Below, one piece after another: positions 1 to 8,635 of a stretch of 64,000 bases of DNA (position 1 is its first letter; every line of letters begins with the position of its first letter). The stretch is from Tetramitus jugosus (taxonomy: Eukaryota; Heterolobosea; Eutetramitea; Acrasida; Vahlkampfiidae). The position numbers were made by a program, and so were the translations under genes. The DNA is taken from NCBI GenBank assembly GCA_937625935.1, contig OW569352.1:1-64000 (forward strand), read 5' to 3'. The notes beneath the pieces are model-generated. The model searched no databases, was not told the origin of the DNA, and saw nothing but the letters and a program-made list of their open reading frames with translations.

Positions 1-862
1 CAAACCCAAACCCAAACCCAAAACCCAAAACCAAACCCCAAACCCAAACCCAAAACCCAAACCCAAACCCAAACCCAAACCCAAAACCCAAACCAACCCA
101 ACCCCAAACCCAAACCCAAACCCAAACCCAAACCCAAACCCAAACCCAAACCCCAAACCCAAACCCAAACCCAAACCCAAACCCAAACCCAAACCCAAAC
201 CCAAACCCAAACCCAAACCCAAACCCAAACCCAAACCCAAACCCAAACCCAAACCCAAACCCAAACCCAAACCCAAACCCAAACCCAAACCCAAACCCAA
301 ACCCAAACCCAAACCCAAACCCAAACCCAAACCCAAACCCAAACCCAAACCCAAACCCAAACCCAAACCCAAACCCAAACCCAAACCCAAACCCAAACCC
401 AAACCCAAACCCAAACCCAAACCCAAACCCAAACCCAAACCCAAACCCAAACCCAAACCCAAACCCAAACCCAAACCCAAACCCAAACCCAAACCCAAAC
501 CCAAACCCAAACCCAAACCCAAACCCAAACCCAAACCCAAACCCAAACCCAAACCCAAACCCAAACCCAAACCCAAACCCAAACCCAAACCCAAACCCAA
601 ACCCAAACCCAAACCCAAACCCAAACCCAAACCCAAACCCAAACCCAAACCCAAACCCAAACCCAAACCCAAACCCAAACCCAAACCCAAACCCAAACCC
701 AAACCCAAACCCAAACCCAAACCCAAACCCAAACCCAAACCCAAACCCAAACCCAAACCCAAACCCAAACCCAAACCCAAACCCAAACCCAAACCCAAAC
801 CCAAACCCAAACCCAAACCCAAACCCAAACCCAAACCCAAACCCAAACCCAAACCCAAACCC
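1..862. repeat. Telomere, (CCCAAA)n on the + strand
   Basis: About 140 copies of the six-base unit CCCAAA run from the first base, so the chromosome end lies to the left and its G-rich strand is TTTGGG. From about base 152 to 862 the array is perfect. The outer 150 bases are irregular, with CCCCAAA, CCCAAAA and CCAACC variants. The array stops abruptly at unique sequence. This is read directly from the sequence. Whether the outer variants are real or errors at the contig end cannot be decided here. Confidence 0.97.
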
Positions 863-1728
863 ATGTAAATAACTTCAGAACCAATAGATAACGAACAGAT
901 ATGATAATTTTGACGTAGAAATGCTCTGAGTCCTGAACAGTCAAAAAGAAAAAAGGTTGGGTAAGGGTTTATACACTGGTTGGAGGAGAAGTCAACCCTA
1001 AATGTACTTTTGACATAATTAGTTCGCGATTCAACAGAGATTCAATTGAAGATTCATTGAATGACTACAGAGTCCCCTACGACCTATTCTGTAGATATAC
1101 AATCAAAAAGTAAAAAAGGGTGGGATTTGGGTTTATATGCTGGTTGGAGGTCGATGCAACCGAAATCTGCTTTTCAACAGAAGCACTTGCACTTTAGTAC
1201 AGATAGATCAGAAAGACATCAAATCAAACTACTTAAAAATCAGGTTGCGGCGTATCTATAAATCGTAATTAGTAGTCACAGATCATGATCAAGACAAAAT
1301 ATAGTTAACTATTGACTGCCATTGTATTTCAGGTTGAACTCCTTCACAAGTCTTCTGTTATATTCATGTTGCTGTATTGTATTCCTTCTGAATTCGTTGT
1401 AATCACTTCGCTCATTGGTCGAAATTCTTTGCTGGATCCAAAAAGCTCCACTGACAAATGACCTGAGATGAAATACAGGAAATCATTTCACGGTCCTGGA
1501 CCGTGAACCTCCCTGTTCGTTGAACCTCAATATCTCCGATCTGATAATAGACTCCAAAATCCATTCAACCCTTGTCCTATATGTCTTCTTTTTACTCCCT
1601 CAACCTATAAGCCACAACTCAACCGAACTAAATTTTGTTTTTACACTAAACTGTAAATTTCAACGCTCTGATACCAAATACAGCTAAATTCTCGGGTTTT
1701 CCTTAACAACAAGACAGACCCAAACCCA
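863..1728. other. Subtelomeric spacer with a tandem-duplicated G-rich block
   Basis: There is no convincing gene. A block of about 74 bp at 941-1014 recurs at 1103-1177 in diverged form. Each copy starts with TCAAAAAG and an A-run, then a G-rich run resembling the telomeric G strand, then GGTTTATA and TGGTTGGAGG. A 66-codon open frame at 1061-1261 covers the second copy but has no recognisable similarity. The rest, to 1728, shows stop codons in every frame and no repeat I can see. Confidence 0.6.
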
Positions 1729-2234
1729 TCAAAAACCCAACGCAAAAGGAAGTTTTTGACGGAAAAGGAGTCCGTTGAAGCCGAATGGGCTAAACGTTAC
1801 AAAACTCCTGCACAGTCCATTGACTGGGAGAGCCAAAGTGACAATACAACTCCTGCATCTAAAAGAGTGAGAGATGCAGGAAGATGTGTCCTTGATAGGC
1901 CTACCAAACATGTCAAACGTCGTAAACTCGACAGTATGGACTACAAGTGGTATTGACCGGAGTTGTGGAGAACCGGAATCGTACGGGGTATGATCCGGAG
2001 ATCCTGAAATTGCCCTACGGGCAATTTCACAACACACGTGTCCCTCAACAAGTTTGTGCAGGGCAGTTGACCTGCACTTTACTATAAAATAAAAAAATCT
2101 GTGTGCACTGTGCATTGTTTAGGCACCGCACCGGAATTGCGCCCAGCCCGAATATTGTTTGCGCAATACTGCACACTATTATAACAACAACAACATCTCA
2201 CTCACCACTCCAGCACCCCATAGTTAGTGTTTGA
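1729..2234 (+). mobile_element. 3' end of a telomere-joined element, copy 1
   Basis: This block is clearly related to 4090-4633. Both contain a small frame ending in the same residues, KLDSMDYKWY, then a non-coding tail with the same landmarks in the same order. The landmarks are CGTACGGGGTA, a hairpin with a TAC loop, a 23-base hairpin sequence starting GTGCAGGGCAG, a run beginning GGCACCGCAC and then CCAGCCCGAATA, and finally ACAACAACAACATCTCACTC. Both end at GTGTTTGAA followed at once by CCCAAA repeats. That is the structure expected if an element's 3' end was primed on a telomeric G-strand end. The element type is inferred. Confidence 0.6.
1756..1956 (+). CDS. Small subtelomeric ORF with KLDSMDYKWY tail, probably the 3' part of a longer frame
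   Basis: The protein is 66 residues, highly charged, and ends in KLDSMDYKWY. The first codon is TTG, not ATG, and no convincing ATG start precedes it, so this is probably the remaining C-terminal end of a longer protein. A paralogous frame lies at 4009-4311. Shared features are an EKE-VEA-AKR start, a central SKRVRD motif and the identical basic tail (KRRKLDSMDYKWY here, KKRKLDSMDYKWY there). Conservation of the tail while the middle has drifted suggests the frame was once under selection. I do not recognise the family, and function is unknown. Confidence 0.4.
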   Translation: MTEKESVEAEWAKRYKTPAQSIDWESQSDNTTPASKRVRDAGRCVLDRPTKHVKRRKLDSMDYKWY

Positions 2235-2258
2235 ACCCAAACCCAAACCCAAACCCAA
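2235..2258. repeat. Interstitial telomeric repeat (CCCAAA)4
   Basis: Four CCCAAA units in the same orientation as the terminal telomere begin exactly where the copy 1 tail ends. They mark a junction between two subtelomeric segments. Confidence 0.9.
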
Positions 2259-3218
2259 ATTTACTTTCTTCTCAAAAATCTAAAATTTCATCCAAATTCC
2301 AAACATAATCGATCTATCATCTGAAAAATGGTCCATCAATATCTATCCAAGTTAAAATCACTCGATTCTTTCCTACTTGCATCTCTTGATCCTCATTCCT
2401 TAGTCTTTGTCGAAAACCAATAGTTTCATCAAATGCTCAACGTCTGAAAGGACTAGAGGCAATCAAGTGAGTCAACACATGTGTTATGAGCAATTATTTC
2501 TATCACACTGAAGTTATGAAGGGTGGGTCTGGGTATTCAACTCTGCACTCAAGGAATTCTGAACAATAGAAATATAATTCTCTCATGAGCTCATCTCCCT
2601 CCTAAATAGTATTTTCTGCAACCTTTCTCAGTCAATTACGTCCATAGATATACTTTCTTATTCAACAAGAGTAACTACACTTGATATATGAGGCGTTGGA
2701 TCTGGGACTTCAGCTCTGCATTCATATGACAAACTAAAACGTTTAGATCTCATTCTGTCAGTAAAAACTGTCAAAAAGTCCTTCTCCAGAATGAAACATC
2801 GCATTCATAATCATCAGTTCTCATAAATCGGTTGACTTCTCCATTTCAAAAGAATTTCAAGTCATTCCAAAGTTAAAGCACTGAAACCCAACTCATTCTG
2901 CCAAAAATCAACAAAAAGTTATAGAAATTAGAGAATGAACGCTCCAAATGCACACCAGGTCAGTCCAAAATCTGAAACAACTGTTCTCTAATCTGACAGT
3001 CCAGTCAATCATATACTTCTAAAAATCACTGTCAGAAACAATCTGTTGCAGTTTTAACCATTTTGCAGAGAAAAATTGTTCAATACAGTAGAGATAGATC
3101 GTCTCCTCAAGACGATACTTCTCAAATTTCGGTAAAAATACTGCCACACTGTTCCGTACTGTCAGCTGAAGCCGCCAGTACTCTCAAAACTCAAAAATAA
3201 AAATCGGAATAATTGTCG
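2259..3218. other. Subtelomeric spacer, no gene seen
   Basis: This AT-rich stretch has no open frame of useful length on either strand. Weakly repeated phrases of the type GGGTGGGTCTGGG followed by TTCAACTCTGC (about 2522-2548) and GTTGGATCTGGGACTTCAGCTCTGC (about 2695) suggest diverged internal repeats. No RNA gene is apparent. Confidence 0.6.
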
Positions 3219-3270
3219 GGTTGGGTATGGGTTTACCAAAACGCGGATGTAACACCAAACCCAAACCCAA
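3219..3270. repeat. Head-to-head telomere-like tracts
   Basis: A G-strand-like run (GGGTTGGGTATGGGTTT, near 3219-3236) is followed after about 20 bases by a C-strand-like run (AAACCCAAACCCAACCCC, near 3254-3272). The two are near-perfect inverted complements and could form a hairpin. The arrangement resembles two short telomeric tracts joined end to end. Confidence 0.75.
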
Positions 3271-3291
3271 CCCCTGGATCTGCACATCCAA

Positions 3292-3852
3292 TTGGAAAAA
3301 TACTACGTGAACTATGCAGTTCCATTATGGCGCTTTTGCTTCAATGTTTACCAGAAACCATTGAACAAGTACATGTACTCCATGTACAAATCAGCGTCTT
3401 CCTTTGCAGCAAGGAAAGGTTTTATCACGGGTGAGTTGGTGAGATACGCTCGCCTTGTTGATCATTTCAAACAATTTGATTCAATGCGAACATTGTTTGC
3501 CTCTCGGCTAAGAAGAAGAGGATATGACCACCACTTCGTACAACGAATGTTCACAAAGAACAATTACTTTGCACTCGTTGAACGATACTGCAAACCTATT
3601 GACTGGCAAGCTAGAGTGAACAAGTACCAACAAAAGTTGGACTTGCAACACAAACCAAACATTCCACCAATTTGGAAAGTGTTACACTCTGGCAGTGGCA
3701 TCAATTATCGACAATTGATCAATGCCATTTCTCTCTTCAATGAGATTGATTTGCCAAAGGAATTGGTCATTTGCAAATGTCATACTTCCCAACATCAGAG
3801 AAGTGCTGCACACATGCAAAACCAAATTCAACACTTGGGTGCAACAATGTGA
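3292..3852 (+). pseudogene. Reverse-transcriptase C-terminal fragment
   Basis: The frame of 186 codons carries the pattern AARKGFITGELVRYARL followed by a spacer and RLRRRGYDHHFVQRMF. This GE-lRY-R... l-RGY-F signature is typical of the region just after the catalytic core in reverse transcriptases of non-LTR or Penelope-like elements. The catalytic YxDD part is absent and would lie upstream, where only spacer and telomere-like tract remain. The first codon is not a credible ATG start, and stop codons follow at 3850 and 3871. It sits in the same frame as the small ORF at 4009-4311, so both may derive from one element. The family call comes from pattern recognition only. Confidence 0.5.
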
Positions 3853-4008
3853 TCCAATGCCAAACGAAGATAAAAAGAAGCTAGGAAACTAATGGACGTT
3901 GTTGTTGGTAATCACAAACGTCGTTGGTAGCGTACTTCATTTGCTGCACAACGACTGATCCGATCATTTTCGGAAAGGGGAAGTGGTTATTCAACAATTC
4001 GACGGCAG

Positions 4009-4311
4009 TTGCAGTTGCGACTTCGCAAAACATCACGCGGGTGCGTGATGCTGACGAAGTCAGCAACGCGCCCGATCCCAAACCCACCCAAGACCCAGAA
4101 CAAGAGGTACTTGAGTGAAAAGGAGGCTGTCGAAGCCGCAATGGCTAAAAGACAGAAAGCAACTCCTTCACAGTCCACATGGGACTCCTGCAATGTGAAT
4201 ACAACTGTTGTATCTAAGAGAGTGAGAGATACAACAGGTTGCACATTAATGCAGAGTGCACCCCGCATCAAGAAACGCAAACTTGACAGCATGGACTACA
4301 AGTGGTACTGA
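4009..4311 (+). CDS. Small subtelomeric ORF with KLDSMDYKWY tail, copy 2
   Basis: The frame is 100 codons but opens with a non-ATG codon, so the N-terminus is uncertain. Its last 65 residues match the ORF at 1756-1956: SEKEAVEAAMAKR, then VSKRVRD, then KKRKLDSMDYKWY just before the stop. The protein is strongly basic. It lies about 155 bases after the reverse-transcriptase-like fragment and directly before the conserved tail, so it looks like the last coding part of the same mobile element. No enzymatic motif is visible and the function is unknown. Confidence 0.4.
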   Translation: MQLRLRKTSRGCVMLTKSATRPIPNPPKTQNKRYLSEKEAVEAAMAKRQKATPSQSTWDSCNVNTTVVSKRVRDTTGCTLMQSAPRIKKRKLDSMDYKWY

Positions 4312-4633
4312 ACCACGAGGAATGTAGTGGATAACCGTACGGGGTACGGCTCCAACTGCAATGACAATTCGCCAACGGCCAATTGAAATGGTCCTACGGA
4401 CCATTTAATTGGCCCAATGGGCAATTGCAACCTTCCGAGGTTCAAAACTTTTGTGCAGGGCAGTTGACCTGCACTTTTAGTATAAATAATAATGTTGTGG
4501 TGTAGAGTGCTCATGTTTAGGCACCGCACTAGATTTGCGTCCAGCCCGAATACCTGTGTTGCACGTAAATATATCACAACTAACAACAACAACATCTCAC
4601 TCACCACTCTCAAGCCCCATAGTGGAGTGTTTG
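4312..4633 (+). mobile_element. Structured 3' tail of the telomere-joined element, copy 2
   Basis: This tail matches the copy 1 tail (1957-2234). It carries three consecutive hairpins with three-base loops around 4365-4385, 4386-4406 and 4407-4426, the 23-base GTGCAGG/CCTGCAC hairpin near 4453-4475, the GGCACCGCAC run near 4521 and the ACAACAACATCTCACTC run near 4585-4605. It ends at GTGTTTGAA followed by CCCAAACCC at about 4634. The stem at 4386-4406 differs in sequence from the equivalent stem at 2005-2029, yet both remain fully paired. Confidence 0.6.
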
Positions 4634-4650
4634 AACCCAAACCCTACCCT
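4634..4650. repeat. Short degenerate interstitial telomeric tract
   Basis: The sequence CCCAAACCCTACCCTGG directly follows the second element tail. It is a short, partly decayed CCCAAA tract and marks a third junction. Confidence 0.6.
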
Positions 4651-4669
4651 GGCAAGATGATGAATCTGG

Positions 4670-5191
4670 GTGGAAGAACCAACGGAAAATATTTCAGATA
4701 ATATCGAGGAAATAAACAACAGGCTGCAGAGAGGACGCGGAGCTTGTGTGATGGTTGAGGGTACACCACAGTACAGACGAGTCAATCGCATGGGAAGGAT
4801 TTTACCAATGCCTGACCTCGTTCCTGGAACATTCGTCGCAACAAGTTCCACCTTTGAAGAAAGACTTCAAGCTTTGGAAAGTCTATCCACCCTCGGAATT
4901 GCACCGAACACTTCGAAAATAAGAGAATATGCCGAACGGAACTATCTGATGTTCTGGGAGGACATGTGTCTGGATAAGAACTTCAAGGCCTATCAATCAG
5001 AGCCATTTCCGATCAAGAAGGTAACTTTTCTCATGTTCCTGTTCTCTATGAGGGTGGAGCCGAGATACAGCTACAAGACCGTGAGGGATACATTTGCTAA
5101 TAGCCTGAGCAATCACCTTAGGGACACCAACAGGGGAATCCAAAGGGTGACTATGGTCTGGATATTTCAAATTTTCTCAGAGCTCTGTTGA
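4670..5191 (+). pseudogene. Unidentified protein, helical N-terminal domain, probably frameshifted
   Basis: The frame has 173 codons from a non-ATG codon. The segment from about residue 85 to 150 (REYAERNYLMFWEDMC, then VTFLMFLFSM, then YSYKTVRDTFANSL) has the spacing of the small helical N-terminal domain of tyrosine recombinases, but the match is weak. After the stop, reading continues in other frames: SSVEKIEAYSATHLVERYYEEN to about 5260, then a Lys/Glu-rich coiled-coil stretch to 5497. This suggests one longer gene broken by frameshifts. It begins right after an interstitial telomeric tract. Confidence 0.35.
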
Positions 5192-5261
5192 GAAAATAGA
5201 AGCATATTCTGCCACTCACTTAGTTGAGAGATACTACGAGGAAAATATGAAAACATTATTA

Positions 5262-5497
5262 TAAAGTCTGAAAAAGAAAAAAACAAGGTTGCTAGAGACA
5301 CAACTAACCTATCCTACGGCAACTTTAAACTAATGTGTAACAACCTGAAGAGAAAACGAGAAGTCCAAATTCAGAGAGCAGAAGAAAAATACAGCAAGGA
5401 AAAGGAAAGGTTCAAGGCAAAGTTCGCTCATAGTGAATTCTTCCGAAGGGATCAAGTCAAGCTTGCCGCGAGCTCTGCTAGTCAAATCGTCGATTGA
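5262..5497 (+). pseudogene. Coiled-coil C-terminal remnant of the preceding ORF
   Basis: An open stretch reads IKSEKEKNKVA, then LKRKREVQIQRAEEKYSKEK, then FRRDQVKLAASSASQIVD before a stop. Its only ATG (about 5327) would give a peptide of 57 residues. It lies just downstream of the 4670-5191 frame in a different phase and is most simply its shifted continuation. The heptad-like charged pattern suggests a coiled coil. Confidence 0.35.
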
Positions 5498-5948
5498 TGT
5501 TGAATAATCTATGTTGTTCTTCAAGAACGATAAGTCGTTGTTGTTGATGCTGAGTGCAACTTGATTTTCTAGATCCTCATCGTCCGATGAATGACATGAT
5601 CAACAATTTAAATGTTGTCTTTTGGATATCCAAAACATAGACCTCATGTGATACGAACTCTGATATAAACACACAATCCGGGTGATTTTTCCACAATTCA
5701 GATTCCTATTCAAGTAGTTCTCCTTGATGAATCCATCCGTTGGCAACAGATCGTTCAGTCATGAATCCTTTTGCGACAATACACTGAATCTTTGTAAACG
5801 AACTGTGAGTTCTCTCCTGCACAAGCAAATGATAGCACGAAAGAGTGAAATACATTCGGGTCTCGAATGTGTACAAATGTAATTGTACTCAGCAGGTAAT
5901 TCTGACAGACACAAGTTTGCGCTATTTAAAGCAACATTTCGTCGGATA
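5498..5948. other. Spacer, no gene seen
   Basis: Only short frames occur here. A 65-codon frame on the minus strand (5759-5956) abuts the end of the protease-like ORF, but it contains no clear Cys-box of that family and I do not call it. Confidence 0.5.
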
Positions 5949-6666
5949 TTAACCATAGTTGTTCAGGGAACATGACTTTTTGACGAACAGTATCTCTCTA
6001 GATACTTCAATGACGGTATAAATCAGAAAAGACTTGATAGAACTCACTGCTTCACTTGGGACGGTTCGGTTGAGACTGTCCAAGTAGAGAATAAATATGT
6101 CTTTGATATCCAAGTTACACACAGCTAGCAGTACCCAGTGATGTTGGAGACAAAAAGGAAAAAGAATTAATCTTCTCTCAAAGATTTTATCTCCTTTTCT
6201 GATTCTTTCTGCGCATCGGGCTAGGTCGTATGTCATTAGTTTCGTTTCTTGTGCTGTTAGGACCATTGTCCGCTGGCGATCTACATTCCTCCCAAGATAC
6301 AATAATCTACAGTCTATGATCTGGTCATTTAATTCTGTTCCCTCTTCCAGTGCTTGACTATCCTTCTCGTAGAATGATATACTGTACGCTTCAAAAAGGG
6401 GTTTATCAGAAGTTTCTTCCACTACTATCACCTTATGATGAGGTGTTGTTGAAGGTGTTTTGGCATCTCGTTTCCTCTTCTTTGGAGTGGTAGGGTCCGG
6501 TGTACATTTTTTTGGTGTTTCGTTCGATGATGAACCTTCATGAATGTGTATGTTTGCTCTTGGGGTTTGAGAGTCTTGATTCTGAGAACTGAGACTATTG
6601 TTACGTAAAAAATCTTCTAGACGACCACTTTGTCTTGATGATTGCCCAGTGTGCTTAGACTGTGTT
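5949..6666 (-). pseudogene. Ulp1/SENP-like cysteine protease fragment
   Basis: On the minus strand an open frame without an ATG runs from about 6666 to 5949. The N-terminal third is Ser/Thr-rich with a nuclear-localisation-like run PKKRKRD. The C-terminal 160 residues resemble the C48 (Ulp1) protease fold: LNDQIIDCRLLYL matches the 'LND..I' entry strand, and HHWVLLAVCNLDIKDIFILY followed by LDSL matches the catalytic His and Asp region. The frame stops at LNNYG, just where the conserved Q-N-x-DCG catalytic cysteine should follow, so the cysteine is missing. This is a truncated relic. Ulp1-like domains are often carried by DNA transposons, which would suit this subtelomeric site, but that is inference. 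Confidence 0.5.
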
Positions 6667-7680
6667 CATTGAGAAAAACTGCAACTTCATGAGTGTCGGT
6701 GTGTTCAAACTACATTTCTAGTAATGAATTTATGTTTAAAGCAGTTACATAATTAACTCTAAAAGTTAGTTTGGATTTCAATTTTTGTTCTCAGGACACG
6801 GAAAAAGGACAAAGTTGCGGTCCCACCAATTATTCGAATTACCTCTGTCTATTTAAGAATTTCAATTCAAGATAAGAGAGAAAGTGCTGAGAAAAATTGT
6901 GAGATGGATGCTGCTAGACTAAACGCGAATTCAGTAGGACAATGTTCATTGACAACAAATTCAGGAGCATGTTCTCTAGCTGCAGTATGAGCTACTTGTG
7001 CAGTGTCTGCTTTCGAAAACAGGATTCATCAGAGGTTCAACTTTGAACTTATCATTGAGTATTCTTGATTTCAGGAGGGAATTCGAATTAAAGATGCCTT
7101 CTTCCTTCCATCAGAAACATCTCCAAGAGCATCGTTGTTACACCCAAAGCTCTATTACTTCTGGGTGATGGAGCGCAAATTTCTTTGGTATTTCTCCGGT
7201 ATTTCTCGTAAATCTGTTATTTACAAGATTTAATGGAATTGTTGTAGTAGTTAGTATCGTAAGAATCGGTGCAGTATTGAAGAATATTATCGAAACAAAC
7301 AATCAAGTGAGGCTCAAAGGAGATTCGAATTGAAAGAATCTGCGGATCCTCTTCAACTCATCAAAAGAATGATGGTATGTCTGTCTGATCTGAGATTCTT
7401 TTGGAGGAGTTGGTATTCATTCAGGTCAATATTTGGTTCAAACACTCACCCCAAATGTCACATAGCACTCTATCTTGTCTACATTCGATTATAAACCATA
7501 ATTTTTTCCGCCCCTGGTGAAAATTGTTTTGATGACAACCAACCACATTTTGAAAAATTTTTACACACAACAAACGAATACAGACAAGACTCCAACGTTC
7601 ACGTAAATCAACATAGTATTGTCTTCTCGGTCAGGCACACTTCCTATACTGGTTTCGCCTTCATCAAAAGAAGGAGGTCG
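6667..7680. other. Subtelomeric spacer, no gene seen
   Basis: Both strands are closed by frequent stops. There are no tandem repeats and no RNA gene that I can recognise. It separates the decayed subtelomeric ORFs from the next degenerate block. Confidence 0.5.
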
Positions 7681-8322
7681 TTGAAGAAGAAGTGCTCTGG
7701 AAGTTATGTAATTCAGCTTTGGACACCCTCCCTAGTGGTATGGGTCAGTATCAATGTTACTGGAACAATTACTATGGAGGGGACAAATTGAATCTGGATA
7801 CCGTGAAGAGAGCCTATGGTACAAAAGGTACCGCTAGATCAAACAGAACGATCTCATTATTCAAGGAGAGTACCATGAACCTTATGCTCATGAAGGCCTC
7901 AAGTTATTCAGTTGTTTGCTCTCAGAGGGCAAGAGGAGAACAGATTTGGCTGTGTGTCGTGGAAGGATAATGGTTCCCAGCCAACGAATTTTTACTCCTG
8001 GGTCATACAAAATGAACATGGTGAATCAGAAACCTAATCATCGCAATGCTTCTTGGAGGCGCTGTTGTTTTTTATGCTTTGTTGAAGATGGTGTTCATAA
8101 ACAGTTGGGTCTATTACATTTATGTATGTGCAAAAACAGATAGAGAGTTGCAGGCATCCTATACCAAGACTTTCTTTGTCCGAATTATCTGAGGATTATG
8201 CAAAATTCAAAAGGAATGAGGTCAAATTACGTGAGGAGAAGAGGAAAAGAAAGAACAGAGAGAGAATGAGAGTGAAAAGAAGCCAGGAACAGCTTCAGAT
8301 TCTGCGGTCTCTCCTTGGTTGA
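7681..8322 (+). pseudogene. Degenerate unidentified ORF block
   Basis: Three consecutive plus-strand frames (7692-7970, 7916-8143, 8122-8322) overlap end to end in different phases. The first includes MGQYQCYWNNYYGGDKLNLD. The last is a strongly charged helix with EEKRKRKNRERMRVKRSQEQ and ends in LRSLLG. The relay of frames suggests one former gene with two shifts. I do not recognise the family. It may equally be chance open sequence. Confidence 0.3.
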
Positions 8323-8635
8323 CCCCGAAAACTGGTTTCCTTTTTCGTTTGAATGATTGTGGGTCAAACACAATTTCTTCGAAATCTCCGCTCAAAAATT
8401 TCTCAAAAACCGAAATCACGCATATCATTATATCATTGTGATAAAATCCAATCTCCATCTGCACCCAAGCACAGCTTCCACTGTGTTTCTAGAAAAATTC
8501 GGAGTAATTATTAGCACCAGAAAGTATCTACGTTTGAATTCGAAAGTCAAATGTGAGATTGATGTGACAGAGAGTAACTGTGGTGATTTTGGTTAACACT
8601 TGTGGCAAAAACAAACACAACATAATTTCACAACA
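8323..8635. promoter_or_regulatory. Upstream region of the ABC transporter gene
   Basis: About 310 bases separate the degenerate block from the ATG at 8636. The last 30 bases are A-rich and C-rich (AAAACAAACACAACATAATT), a leader composition seen before several other starts in this window. No TATA-like box can be assigned with confidence. Confidence 0.35.

Noticed and set aside
1..862. CRISPR-like or satellite array
   Set aside because: The unit is six bases without spacers and lies at the sequence end, so it is a telomere.
1061..1261. 66-codon plus frame in the subtelomere
   Set aside because: It covers one copy of a tandem non-coding block and its text changes frame in the other copy.
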